Shown here: one piece after another, positions 31,437 to 38,639 of the stretch
Numbering within the stretch: the first letter of the stretch is position 1
How the letters are laid out: every line of letters begins with the position of its first letter
Source: Archangiaceae bacterium
GTDB taxonomy: Bacteria; Myxococcota; Myxococcia; Myxococcales; Myxococcaceae
Assembly: GCA_016879935.1 (NCBI GenBank)
Contig: JAACJQ010000146.1
Location: forward strand, 1 to 38,639
DNA: 38,639 nt
Reading direction: 5' to 3'
The notes under the pieces: model-generated
What the model saw: only the letters and a program-made list of their open reading frames with translations
Database searches by the model: none
What the model was told of the DNA's origin: nothing
Program-made: the position numbers and the translations under genes

Positions 31437-31935
31437 CCCGCGGGGTGTCAGGCTTGCGTCAGCGCAAGCGAAACATTTGGTCTGCTTTCGTCAGATGGGG
31501 TTCGAAGGACGACGCCGACGTTCGAGTGCCCGCAGGGCCGCTTCTGGCTCTTCGACGACTCGGCGACCGCGCTCGATCAGATCACCCTCGGCGAGATGAA
31601 CGACGAAGCCGCGGCCTTTCTCACCGGAGCCTTTCAGTTCGCCATCAACACCCGCTACGTCTGGAAGGGCCGCAAGGTTCGCTACATTCATGATTGGCGC
31701 ACGTGTGGCGGGTACACGACGAGCGGACTGGGGGCGTCAGGGTCACTCGATGACCGCTGAGACCATCATCGCCTTGTCGCCCAGCTCTTCGGCGTTCGTG
31801 CGCATCGCCGTCGCCACCGCGACGATGGTGATGAAGGGCCTCAGAATGAAGATCGACGTCCGAGAGTCGCTCGACGACGTCGTCTCAGAGCTTTCTCGTT
31901 CGACGGCCGTTTCTGCTGAAGCCCTGCGGTGGTGA
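31437..31935 (+). pseudogene. Frameshifted gene remnant (about 140 codons, start missing)
   Basis: Frame 0 is open from 31437 (after TAG) to TGA at 31758. It gives fold-like sequence with strong GC third positions from base 31521: FECPQGRFWLFDDSATALDQ, MNDEAAAFLTGAFQFAIN and YVWKGRKVRYIHDW. It has no ATG, GTG or TTG start before the ATG at 31596. Near 31710-31730 the coding character moves to the +1 frame, which continues DWGRQGHSMTAETIIALSPS, AFVRIAVATATMVMKG and LRMKIDVRESLDDVVSEL to TGA 31935. The parts read as one ~140-residue alpha/beta protein broken by one indel and perhaps a second near the 5' end. If instead both parts are real, the ATG at 31750 overlaps the first frame's stop. No family name can be given. 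Confidence 0.55.
31452..31469. other. Perfect small hairpin
   Basis: GCTTGCG-TCAG-CGCAAGC is a 7-bp perfect stem with a 4-base loop. It lies between the KAS III gene's leader hairpin and the remnant at 31521. It could be a leftover terminator or a regulatory stem in the KAS III leader; no T-run is present on either strand. Confidence 0.35.
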
Positions 31936-31955
31936 CCCGGCTACCATCGCGCGTC

Positions 31956-33353
31956 ATGCGCTCGTTGGTCCTCGCTCTTTCGCTCGCCCTGCTCGGCTGC
32001 CCAGCCACTCACCGCTACCCGCAGCTGATCAAACGCGAGAGCGCTCCCGCCCCAGTCACCATCTTCCGCGACGTGCGGGTGTTCACCTCGACGGGCACCA
32101 CGGCCCTCGAGCATCAAGACGTGCGTGTCGACGACGGCCGCATCACCGCCATCGCGCCGACGGGCACCGACGTGACGGGAGCGCGCGTCATCGAAGGCGC
32201 GGGCAAGACGCTCATTCCCGGCTACGTCGACTTTCACGTTCACCTCACGGGCAGCCCGGCGCCGCCGTGGGCCGTCGCGTGGCCCGACGAAGCGCACAAC
32301 GCCCGCGCGCTGCTCGCCTCAGGCATCACCAGCGCGATGGACGCGGGCGGTGAGCTCGAGAAGCTCAAGGCGCTGTGGAAGTCGCAGGGAGAAGCGTCAT
32401 GGCTGGGGCCGCGCTTCTGGTACTCGGGCCAGATCGTCTCCCTCAAAGACGGCTACCCGACGTCGATGGTGAACATCCTCTACCCGTGGCCGGCGAACCT
32501 GGCGGCCGACCAGCGCTTCGCGGGGCCCATCTCGACCGAGGTCGAAGCCATCGCCGCCGTCGACTGGCGAATGCACAACGGCGCGCACCACATCAAGCTG
32601 GCCATCGCGAGCGTGCCCCTCAACGCGCAGACGATGCCGCCCGAGCTCGTGAAGGCGACGGTGACGCGCGCGCACGAGAAGGGCGCCAAAGCCGTCGCGC
32701 ACATCGACACGGCGGTACACGCGCTGCGAGCCGCACGCGCCGGGGTCGACGCGCTCATGCACGGCATTCACCTCGGAGAGCTCAGCGCCACCGACGCCGC
32801 CGAGCTCAAGGCCGCGAACCTCGTCGTCTCGCCCACGCTCGTCGTCTTCGACCGCGCCGAGAAGCTGCTCGAGTTCCGCTTCGAGCCGACCGAGATGGAG
32901 AAGCGCCTCTACCCTGCTTCCTTCCTCACGCCGTTCACGCCCGAGGTGAACCGGCAGCAGACGCTCGACCCGAAGCTGCTCGAGTGGCTCGGCAAGCTGA
33001 AGGCCGACCACGACAAGCGGCTGGCCGCGGTGAAGACGCTCTACGACGCCGGCGTTCCGATTCTCGCGGGCAGCGACGCCTCGGGCTCCATCGGCTGTCT
33101 GGCGGGCGGCGCGTTCCTCGACGAGCTGCGCCTGCTCTCGGAGGCCGGCATTCCCAACGCCGACGTGCTGCGCGCGGCGACGGTGCTGCCTGCACGCTTC
33201 ATCGCCGGAGACGCCGCCGACTTCGGCACCATCGAGCCCGGCAAACGCGCCGACCTCGTGCTGCTCGACGGCAACCCGCTCGACGACATCACCGTCACCT
33301 CGAAGCTCGTCACCGTGATGCAGGGCGGCGCCGTCATCGAGAAGGTGGAGTGA
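31956..33353 (+). CDS. Lipoprotein amidohydrolase family protein
   Basis: The start at ATG 31956 gives MRSLVLALSLALLGCPATH with Cys15 as lipidation site; total 465 residues. The metal-dependent amidohydrolase fold is complete: VDFHVHL (His94, His96), a likely carboxylated Lys214 in HHIKLAIAS, His249 in AVAHIDTAV, MHGIHLG (His269, His272) and Asp374 in AGSDASGS. The small beta sandwich surrounds it, ending FGTIEPGKRADLVLLDGNPL. This resembles imidazolonepropionase/prolidase-like enzymes that cleave cyclic amides or dipeptides. As an exported lipoprotein it would act in the periplasm or at the surface. The stop overlaps the desaturase start (GTGA), so both are translated together. TACCAT lies eight bases before the ATG and no Shine-Dalgarno is seen. 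Confidence 0.9.
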   Translation: MRSLVLALSLALLGCPATHRYPQLIKRESAPAPVTIFRDVRVFTSTGTTALEHQDVRVDDGRITAIAPTGTDVTGARVIEGAGKTLIPGYVDFHVHLTGSPAPPWAVAWPDEAHNARALLASGITSAMDAGGELEKLKALWKSQGEASWLGPRFWYSGQIVSLKDGYPTSMVNILYPWPANLAADQRFAGPISTEVEAIAAVDWRMHNGAHHIKLAIASVPLNAQTMPPELVKATVTRAHEKGAKAVAHIDTAVHALRAARAGVDALMHGIHLGELSATDAAELKAANLVVSPTLVVFDRAEKLLEFRFEPTEMEKRLYPASFLTPFTPEVNRQQTLDPKLLEWLGKLKADHDKRLAAVKTLYDAGVPILAGSDASGSIGCLAGGAFLDELRLLSEAGIPNADVLRAATVLPARFIAGDAADFGTIEPGKRADLVLLDGNPLDDITVTSKLVTVMQGGAVIEKVE

Positions 33354-34141
33354 AGGCCGACGCGCGACTCCTTCGCTGGGCCGCGCTCGACGTGGTCATG
33401 ATGCTCGCCTGCTGGGCGCTCTCGGCGCTCGGCCCGTGGTGGACGTCCCTGGTGATGGCCCCGGTGCTCGGTGGCCGCATTCACGCGCTCGGTGTCTTGC
33501 TGCACGACGCCTGTCACCTGCCGGGAACGAGCCGCTCCATTCGCGTGCTGGAGGCGCTCGGCGGCTGGCCCATCGGCACCACGGTGGAGTCGATGCGCGC
33601 ACACCACCTTCGCCATCACGCCCGCACGAACGCGTCGAACGACCCGTACCTCGTGCCGCGTCACGCGCTGGGAGACGTGAAGCTCTTCGTCGTGTTGCTC
33701 GGCATCTTTCCCTTCTGGGTGCTGCGCTCGTTCATCGGCGTCGGCACGCTGGTGTTCCCTCGGCTCACGAAGACGTACGCCGCGCTGCTGGTCTCGGGCG
33801 AAGACGACGCGGCCGGTGTGCGAGACGTCGAGCGCGCCCGCCGGGTCGAGTGGCCCGTGGCCCTCACGTGGGCGACGCTGCTCACGGTCACCGCCCTCGC
33901 GCCGACGACGATGGCGCGGCACTGGTGGCTCCCGCTGCTCTGGGCTGCGGTCTTCAACGCCTGCCGCTTCCTCGCCGAGCACACGCTCGCGCCACCCGAG
34001 GCGGGCCTCGACGAGACGACGCGGGAGTTCACCAGCCCGTGGCTCGCGCCGTTCGTCTTCCCGCACTACGTCGGCCTGCACCGCACGCATCACCGCTTTC
34101 CCACCGCGTCGTGGGAGACGCTGCCCTCACTTCGCCGCTGA
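33350..34141 (+). CDS. Fatty acid desaturase family membrane protein
   Basis: The start is GTG 33350, overlapping the amidohydrolase stop, giving 263 residues. Three His boxes are present: HDACH (52-56), HHLRHH (85-90) and HRTHH (244-248). They would bind the di-iron centre of a membrane desaturase or hydroxylase. Membrane helices lie near 12-50, 112-135 and 170-205. The protein is compact compared with typical 300-350-residue desaturases and lacks a cytochrome b5 or ferredoxin domain. Substrate could be a membrane acyl chain, ceramide or carotenoid. Coupling to an amidohydrolase raises the possibility of an N-acyl substrate, which is speculation. The last 15 bases overlap the convergent small gene. 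Confidence 0.9.
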   Translation: MKADARLLRWAALDVVMMLACWALSALGPWWTSLVMAPVLGGRIHALGVLLHDACHLPGTSRSIRVLEALGGWPIGTTVESMRAHHLRHHARTNASNDPYLVPRHALGDVKLFVVLLGIFPFWVLRSFIGVGTLVFPRLTKTYAALLVSGEDDAAGVRDVERARRVEWPVALTWATLLTVTALAPTTMARHWWLPLLWAAVFNACRFLAEHTLAPPEAGLDETTREFTSPWLAPFVFPHYVGLHRTHHRFPTASWETLPSLRR

Positions 34142-34384
34142 ACGTTTCGCGTCGAGCTCGTGCAGACCAGGCCGCTGCCGTTCGACCTCGGCGGCTGCGT
34201 CGAAATCGGCCGGGCCCCAGCTGCGCCCGATGCGGTTCGCTTCGTCGAGCGAAACGTCGAAGGCGTAGTCGTTCACCGCTCCGTCCCACCGCAGCACCAT
34301 GAGCAGGTCGTACTGCTGGTTCACGAAGTGCAGCTCGTGCCGCTTCGTCGCCTCGTTCCACTGCGCGTCGGTGAAGAGGGCCAC
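34127..34384 (-). CDS. Small hypothetical protein, 85 aa
   Basis: Reading leftward from GTG 34384, the frame gives VALFTDAQWNEATKRHELHF, then VNQQYDLLMVLRWDGAVNDY, AFDVSLDEANRIGRSWGPAD, and a charged tail ending KRSAAK. The upstream part of this open frame is Arg/Pro-rich and unlikely to be coding, whereas this segment has a balanced composition and protein-like beta/alpha pattern, so the gene starts near 34384. TATCGA 11-12 bases upstream may be its -10 box. It overlaps the end of the desaturase gene by 15 bp on the other strand and diverges from the RimK-type gene. I recognise no family. Confidence 0.62.
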   Translation of the reverse strand: MALFTDAQWNEATKRHELHFVNQQYDLLMVLRWDGAVNDYAFDVSLDEANRIGRSWGPADFDAAAEVERQRPGLHELDAKRSAAK

Positions 34385-34444
34385 GCCGGGTCGATAGCAC
34401 GCCGGCCTCGCCTCCTGCGCCGGGCGCGCTACGGTGGCGGCTGC

Positions 34445-35350
34445 ATGTCCCGCGTGCGTCACGAGCGCCTCTGCATTCTGTCGCGTCAGAAGTCGTTGTA
34501 CTCGACGGCGCGGCTCGTCGAAGTCGCCGAAGCGCTGGGGGCACGCCCCATCGTGATGGACACGTTGCGCTGCACGATGGTGGTGGGGCCCGGCGGTTCG
34601 AAGCTGCTCTACCGCGGCGTCGCCGTCGAAGGCCTGTCGGCGGTGATTCCCCGCATCGGCACCAGCGTCACCGCGTACGGCATGCAGGTCGTCAACCAGC
34701 TCGACTCCATGGGCGTGCCCGTCGTGAACCGCGCGAGCGCCATCGCCCGGAGCCGCGACAAAGTGCGGTGCCTTCAGCTGCTCGCCGCGGGCAACGTCGC
34801 CGTGCCGCGCACCGTGATGGCCAGCGACACCTCGCACATCGTGCGGCTCGTCGAGGCCGTCGGCGGGCTGCCGTGCGTCATCAAGCTGCTGCGTGGCACG
34901 CAGGGCGTCGGCGTGATGCTGGCCACGACGATGACCGAAGCGCGCACCATCGTCGACACGTTCACCTCGCTCGGCCAGGAGATTTGTCTGCAGGAGTTCA
35001 TCGCCGAGTCGTCGGGCCGCGACGTGCGCGCGCTCGTGGTCGGTGACCGCGTCGTCGGCGCCATGCGGCGGCAGGCGCGCGCGGGCGAGTTCCGCAGCAA
35101 CATTCACCGCGGCGGAGAAGGCAGCCCCATGACCCTCGAGCCCGCGTACCGCGAGACGGCGGTGAAGGCCGCGAAGCTGGTGGGCCTCGACATCTGCGGT
35201 GTCGACATGCTCGAGGGGCGCGATGGCCCTCGCGTCATGGAGCTCAACTCGTCGCCCGGCTTCGAAGGCCTCGAGCGCGCGACGAAGCAAGACGTGGCGA
35301 GCGAGATGGTGAAGTTCGCGCTCGAAGTCGCGGCGCGCCCCCGGAGCTGA
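34445..35350 (+). CDS. RimK-type ATP-grasp alpha-L-glutamate ligase
   Basis: The start at ATG 34445 gives 301 residues, the size of RimK. The N-terminal domain has LCILSRQKSLYSTARLVEVA, AVIPRIGTSVTAYGMQVVNQ and VPVVNRASAIARSRDKVRCL. The ATP-grasp core follows: LPCVIKLLRGTQGVGVML (ATP Lys and glycine loop), QEFIAESSGRDVRALVVGD, MRRQARAGEFRSNIHRGGEG (substrate/phosphate loop) and the metal ligands in GVDMLEGRDGPRVMELNSSP. RimK adds glutamate to ribosomal protein S6; relatives make F420, glutathione-like or poly-glutamate products. The full set of conserved residues suggests an active ligase. No partner gene is adjacent. Its last codons resemble the repeats that follow it. Confidence 0.93.
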   Translation: MSRVRHERLCILSRQKSLYSTARLVEVAEALGARPIVMDTLRCTMVVGPGGSKLLYRGVAVEGLSAVIPRIGTSVTAYGMQVVNQLDSMGVPVVNRASAIARSRDKVRCLQLLAAGNVAVPRTVMASDTSHIVRLVEAVGGLPCVIKLLRGTQGVGVMLATTMTEARTIVDTFTSLGQEICLQEFIAESSGRDVRALVVGDRVVGAMRRQARAGEFRSNIHRGGEGSPMTLEPAYRETAVKAAKLVGLDICGVDMLEGRDGPRVMELNSSPGFEGLERATKQDVASEMVKFALEVAARPRS

Positions 35351-35405
35351 GCGCACCAACAGCTCGCTACCCGGGACTGAAGTTCGGCGCGGCCAAGCAC
35401 GACGT

Positions 35406-35451
35406 GGCGAGCGAGTTGGTGGAGGAGCTCGGCATCCGTCGACCCGCAGAG
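35406..35451. repeat. Intergenic direct repeat, copy A
   Basis: This 46-bp unit matches 35506-35551 at 42 of 46 positions, exactly 100 bp apart. Its left part, with bases 35401-35420, also matches the 3' end of the RimK-type gene (35291-35310) at 19 of 20 positions. It lies in a 297-bp gap (35351-35647) in which I find no gene. Confidence 0.8.
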
Positions 35452-35505
35452 TCGGTCGAGTCCCCGCTCGGCTGAACGGACTCGCCGCGCGACAAGACAG
35501 GGCGC

Positions 35506-35551
35506 GGCAAGCGAGTTGGCGGAGCAGCTCGACATCCGTCGACCCGCAGAG
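35506..35551. repeat. Intergenic direct repeat, copy B
   Basis: This is the partner of 35406-35451. The shared end CATCCGTCGACCCGCAGAG is identical in both copies, while the first half carries the four differences. Weak similarity continues past the unit into the next ~30 bases. Confidence 0.8.
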
Positions 35552-35647
35552 CGTTCGAAGTTCCACTCGACCGCAGCGCGACGAAGAACGACGCCCGGCC
35601 GCACCTCGCAGCGGAACGGAAGGTCGTGCTGAGGTGTCGACCGTCAG

Positions 35648-36502
35648 ATGCTCGCGTTCGCGCTCCTGGGGTCGATGGCGGCTGCGCAGGTCGACTTCCC
35701 CGACCGCTGTCCGGCTCCGCTGCTGGCGACCTCGTTCCATCGGGGCCGCGTCACCACGGCACCATCGGGTGGCGTGGTGCGCGCGGCGACCGACGATGCG
35801 CTCGAGGTGCAGCTGTGCGCGTACGAGAACCACCTCGTACGCGACGTGCGGCTCACCGTTCGTGGCGGCCGGCGCACGTTGACCACCGGAGCCACCGTGA
35901 ACCCCGGAGACGAGCTCAGCCGCGGCGGCGTCGTGACCCTCGACGGACTCTCACCGGCGGCCTTCTTCGAGCAGCACCCGTTTCTCTACGACCCGAAAGC
36001 CGAGCCCGTGCTCGTGGTGGTGAACGTCGAAGGCCACGAAGCGCGGCGGTACGAGCGCGGGCAGCGCACGCACGCGTGGGAGGTCGGGCGGGGGCAGGCC
36101 GAAGGCGTGAAGACGCTGCGCGGCGACCTCAAGACGCCTCGAGGCCTGTACTTCGTCACCGACAAGTCCACCGGCCCGTTCAGCGGCGACTTCGCGGGCT
36201 ACTACGGTGGCCACTGGGTGAAGGTGAACTACCCCAACGCCTTCGACGCTTCGCGCGGCGTGCAGGAGCAGGTCATCTCCTCCGAGCAGTCGGCCACCAT
36301 CGCGCGCACCTGGTGGCGACGGGGCCTCACCGCGCAGAAGACGAAGCTGGGCGGCGGCATCGGCTTTCACGGGTGGATTGCGCCGTGGCGCGGCGAGGTC
36401 GAAGGTTTCGGCCTCTCGTGGGGCTGCGTGGTGCTCCACCCCGAAGACGTCGCCGGCTTCTACGCCACCATTCCCGTCGGCGCGGCCGTCGTGCTCGAGT
36501 GA
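35648..36502 (+). CDS. Secreted L,D-transpeptidase (YkuD-like) family protein
   Basis: The protein begins MLAFALLGSMAAAQ, a short Sec signal peptide; total 284 residues. A beta-rich N-terminal part (~15-115) precedes the YkuD-type catalytic domain. There VLVVVNVEGHEARRYERGQR starts the fold, GDLKTPRGLYFVTDKS is the substrate strand, GGGIGFHGW holds His241, and LSWGCVVLHPEDV holds the nucleophile Cys260. In typical YkuD proteins the last motif is S-H-G-C; here the His is replaced by Trp258, so chemistry or substrate may differ (related Slt35/ErfK-like murein endopeptidase-type proteins vary here). It would act on peptidoglycan cross-links in the periplasm. The gene ends one base from the convergent surface-protein gene. 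Confidence 0.86.
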   Translation: MLAFALLGSMAAAQVDFPDRCPAPLLATSFHRGRVTTAPSGGVVRAATDDALEVQLCAYENHLVRDVRLTVRGGRRTLTTGATVNPGDELSRGGVVTLDGLSPAAFFEQHPFLYDPKAEPVLVVVNVEGHEARRYERGQRTHAWEVGRGQAEGVKTLRGDLKTPRGLYFVTDKSTGPFSGDFAGYYGGHWVKVNYPNAFDASRGVQEQVISSEQSATIARTWWRRGLTAQKTKLGGGIGFHGWIAPWRGEVEGFGLSWGCVVLHPEDVAGFYATIPVGAAVVLE

Positions 36503-36503
36503 A

Positions 36504-38639
36504 TCAGTTCACCTCGTAGCAGCCCATGTCGGGGTTGCTGCCCGCGGGAAGCGGCCGAGGGCCGCCGGTGACGTCGACGGTCGGGGCTCCCGCGTTTCCA
36601 CCCGCTCCGCGTGCTGGTGACGAGTTCTGCAGGCTGAAGTTGCCGTTGCCGGCGTTCACGAACTGCGGGTTTCCCACGAGGTTGCCGTTCGCGCCCGTCA
36701 GCATGTTGATGGCCGTCTGCGTGGTGAGGGTCGAGCTGCCTTCGTCGAGGTAGAGCGAGGTGGTGCCCTGCGTGAAGAAGAGGTTGTTCGCGAGCGTCAC
36801 GGGGTCGGTGCCGGGTGTCGACTCGCGGAAGGCGATGCTCACCGCGCCGCCACCCTGAGAAGGGCCCGCGAAGATGATGTTGTTGCGCCACACGCCACCC
36901 TGAAGCTGCGCGGCGCTGCCCATCGGCGCGGTCAGCTGCACTCCGAGGCTCGTGAGCGTCGAGTTGCCGCCACCGTTCGTCGGCGTCGAGATGATGGTGT
37001 TCGAGTGGAAGGTGGGTGACGGCGTCGAGTTGTCCGAGCGCAGCCGCAACGTGTGCACGACGCCCACGCTCGTCAGACACGGGCCCGCCACGATGAGGTT
37101 GTTCGTCACGCTCGATGCCGAGCCTTCGATGCTGAGGCCCGCGACCGCCGCGTTGTTGCCGCACGCGACGCCGTTCGCGCCGACACCAAGCAGGTTCTGC
37201 CGCAGCGCGGGCGACGAGTTACGAATGAAGACGTGGTTCATGGCCGTGGCCGGGCCCGCCATGAAGGTGTTGTTCACCACCTCTTCACACGAGCCACGGC
37301 AGCTGGCCGGCTGGTTCCCGCAGGTGCCGTCGCACGCGAGCCCCACCGAGTTGGTCGAGCCGACCGCGCCGCCCATCGCCGTGACGCCCGACACCGAGCA
37401 CCGCGCGTCGAAGCCGCTCATGTTGCGCAGGCCGGCGAAGGAGCACACGAGCCCGAACGCGTTCTCCGGGCCCTGGCCCAGCGAAGGAGCGCCAGTGGCG
37501 CCGGTGAACGTCGCTCCGCCCGCAGGGGCGCCTTCGAACCGAACCGCGCAGCCATCGAGCGCGGCAGCACCAATCGCGCTGCTGTTGTTGCCGCCGACGA
37601 CGCCACCACTCGCGGTCACGTTGCGAACGATGGGCGTGGTGCCGCCCGGGCTCAGGGGCGGGCAGGCATCGAAGAGCACGCCCACGCCCACGCGCGAGGG
37701 GTTCAACACGTTCGGCGTACGTGGGCAGCCCGTGGCCGTGACGCTCTCGACGCGCACGCCGCTGGCGTCACCGGTGGAGGCCAAGCCGAAGCAGCTCGCC
37801 GCCGCGCCCGCCGCGTAGGTGCCGCGGGTGAAGGTCGAGCCGGCTGCAGACGACAACGAGACGCCCGCAGAGCTGGTGTTCGCGTTGCCAGCGTTGAAGT
37901 CGACGTTCGTGACCGCCACGCGCCCGAAGGTGACGGCCAGTCCGATGCTCGTGGCCTGGCCCTGGCCCGCGTTGACGACACTGGGCACCCCGGCTCCGCC
38001 CTGCAGCGTCGGGCCCGCCATCGCGATGGAGGAGCCACTGACGTCGACACCGATGGCGTCGTTCGCGGTACCGATGGCGATTTGCGGAACGTCGACCGAG
38101 AAGTCGCGCAGCACCGGCGCGCTCGAGGTGATGGTGATGCCGGCGACACGACCCGCGCCCAGGCCGGGCCCGTTCTTCTCGACCGCGAAGCCGTCGAACG
38201 CCGTCGCAGCCGTGATGCCGGCGGGAAACTTGAGGCCAGTGGCGGCGGTGTTGCGCAGCTGCGTGCGAGGCCCGGTGCGGGCCCAGGTGAGGTTGCCCGC
38301 GCTGCCCGTCACCGACCAGCGGCCCTCGAGGGAGCGGCCTTCGGCCATGGTGAGGTCTTCGCTGTACGTGCCGACGTTCGCGCCGAAGCGTGCAGCGACC
38401 AGCACGCGCGGCAGGTTGTTCATCTGCGCGAGCTGAATACCGCGAGCGATGGTGTCGACCGGGCGATTCGAAGTGCCGGGGTTGGTCGCGTTCGCGCCGG
38501 GGCAGTTGGTGCAGACGTAGACGTCGGTCTGCGCTGCGCCACCCGCGGTGCTGCCACCGGCCGTCATCGCGCCTCCGGAAGCCCCACCTGCGACGGAGCC
38601 TCCAGCGACGGCCGTGCCACCAGCCACGGCGCCACCACC
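36504..38639 (-). CDS. Surface protein with right-handed parallel beta-helix (N-terminus beyond window)
   Basis: The frame is open from the window edge (38639) to TGA at 36504, giving 711 residues; the real start lies outside. The visible N-terminus is a low-complexity Ala/Gly spacer (GGTAVAGGSVAGGASGGA), as follows a lipobox in related proteins. The body has a DVYVCTNCPGANATNPGTSN opening, then RPVDTIARGIQLAQMNNLPR and VLVAARFGANVGTYSEDLTM. That is the 'DUF1565/pectate-lyase-like' start of a beta-helix. Many short strand-turn units follow, with Asn-rich turns such as VTNNLIVAGPCL, FHSNTIISTPTN and WRNNIIFAGPSQ. It ends with GNLVGNPQFVNAGNGNFSLQ and GSNPDMGCYEVN, the typical C-terminal cap. 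It is likely a surface adhesin or polysaccharide-binding protein. Confidence 0.86.
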   Translation of the reverse strand, partial: GGGAVAGGTAVAGGSVAGGASGGAMTAGGSTAGGAAQTDVYVCTNCPGANATNPGTSNRPVDTIARGIQLAQMNNLPRVLVAARFGANVGTYSEDLTMAEGRSLEGRWSVTGSAGNLTWARTGPRTQLRNTAATGLKFPAGITAATAFDGFAVEKNGPGLGAGRVAGITITSSAPVLRDFSVDVPQIAIGTANDAIGVDVSGSSIAMAGPTLQGGAGVPSVVNAGQGQATSIGLAVTFGRVAVTNVDFNAGNANTSSAGVSLSSAAGSTFTRGTYAAGAAASCFGLASTGDASGVRVESVTATGCPRTPNVLNPSRVGVGVLFDACPPLSPGGTTPIVRNVTASGGVVGGNNSSAIGAAALDGCAVRFEGAPAGGATFTGATGAPSLGQGPENAFGLVCSFAGLRNMSGFDARCSVSGVTAMGGAVGSTNSVGLACDGTCGNQPASCRGSCEEVVNNTFMAGPATAMNHVFIRNSSPALRQNLLGVGANGVACGNNAAVAGLSIEGSASSVTNNLIVAGPCLTSVGVVHTLRLRSDNSTPSPTFHSNTIISTPTNGGGNSTLTSLGVQLTAPMGSAAQLQGGVWRNNIIFAGPSQGGGAVSIAFRESTPGTDPVTLANNLFFTQGTTSLYLDEGSSTLTTQTAINMLTGANGNLVGNPQFVNAGNGNFSLQNSSPARGAGGNAGAPTVDVTGGPRPLPAGSNPDMGCYEVN

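Noticed and set aside
31690-31935. Independent 81-codon gene starting at 31690
   Set aside because: Its first ~14 residues have shadow composition and overlap frame-0 coding sequence; it is better read as the second half of a frameshifted gene.
35401-35551. CRISPR array
   Set aside because: Only two imperfect 46-bp units (plus a fragment in a gene), no regular short spacers and no cas genes.
34385-35833. Upstream extension of the small minus-strand gene into a 568-codon protein
   Set aside because: The upstream part is opposite the RimK-type gene and the repeat region, is Arg/Ala/His-rich and lacks protein-like pattern; only the last 85 codons look real.

Overview
The window is high-GC, densely packed chromosomal DNA whose content points to the Myxococcota (myxobacteria and relatives). 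The signs are many lipoproteins with low-complexity Asp-Ala-Gly or Ala-Gly-Gly linkers, an ECF sigma factor with a multi-TM anti-sigma candidate, a eukaryote-like multifunctional beta-oxidation protein with SCP2 domains, a class III nucleotide cyclase, and secreted MsrB-MsrA. I would not name a genus. I see no rRNA, tRNA, CRISPR array, insertion sequence or prophage.

Layout. 1-1116: a peptidoglycan-binding-domain protein cut by the window edge and an unrecognised basic protein. 1263-2724: a translationally coupled trio of ECF sigma factor, NrsF-like membrane anti-sigma candidate and small beta-rich protein. 2725-4257: a lipoprotein. 4308-8516: a fatty-acid/sterol-type beta-oxidation operon, with an SDR + hydratase-2 + 3x SCP2 fusion followed by an SCP-x-type thiolase, ended by a strong hairpin. 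8653-13312: a modification cassette of SGNH hydrolase, di-iron ferritin-like protein, NodU/CmcH-type carbamoyltransferase and a 53-residue DUF5989-type membrane peptide. 13323-18868: three large or secreted surface lipoproteins. 18972-22340: a membrane adenylate/guanylate cyclase divergent from atpD-atpC. 22480-26548: a tandem pair of related exported proteins, a small secreted protein and a c-type-haem repeat protein, then an EamA permease. 27603-29197: a zinc-ribbon/lipobox protein paired with a radical SAM/SPASM enzyme, the best candidate here for an undescribed system. 29198-31394: periplasmic MsrB-MsrA and a KAS III enzyme with a Shine-Dalgarno-masking hairpin. 31437-31935: a frameshifted gene remnant. 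31956-34141: a lipoprotein amidohydrolase coupled to a fatty acid desaturase. 34127-36502: a small protein, a RimK-type ligase, a block of ~100-bp repeats and a YkuD-type transpeptidase. 36504-38639: a parallel beta-helix surface protein running off the window.

Genes working together: the SDR-hydratase-SCP2 protein and thiolase give the last three steps of a beta-oxidation round. The sigma/anti-sigma pair should form an autoregulated envelope-stress switch. The SGNH/ferritin-like/carbamoyltransferase/DUF5989 set probably decorates a secreted glycan or small molecule. The radical SAM enzyme may modify the lipoprotein-like peptide encoded 5 bp upstream.

All six convergent gene pairs are separated by 10 bp or less or overlap, so most convergent mRNAs must overlap. 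Functions come from reading motifs by eye; no database search was possible.
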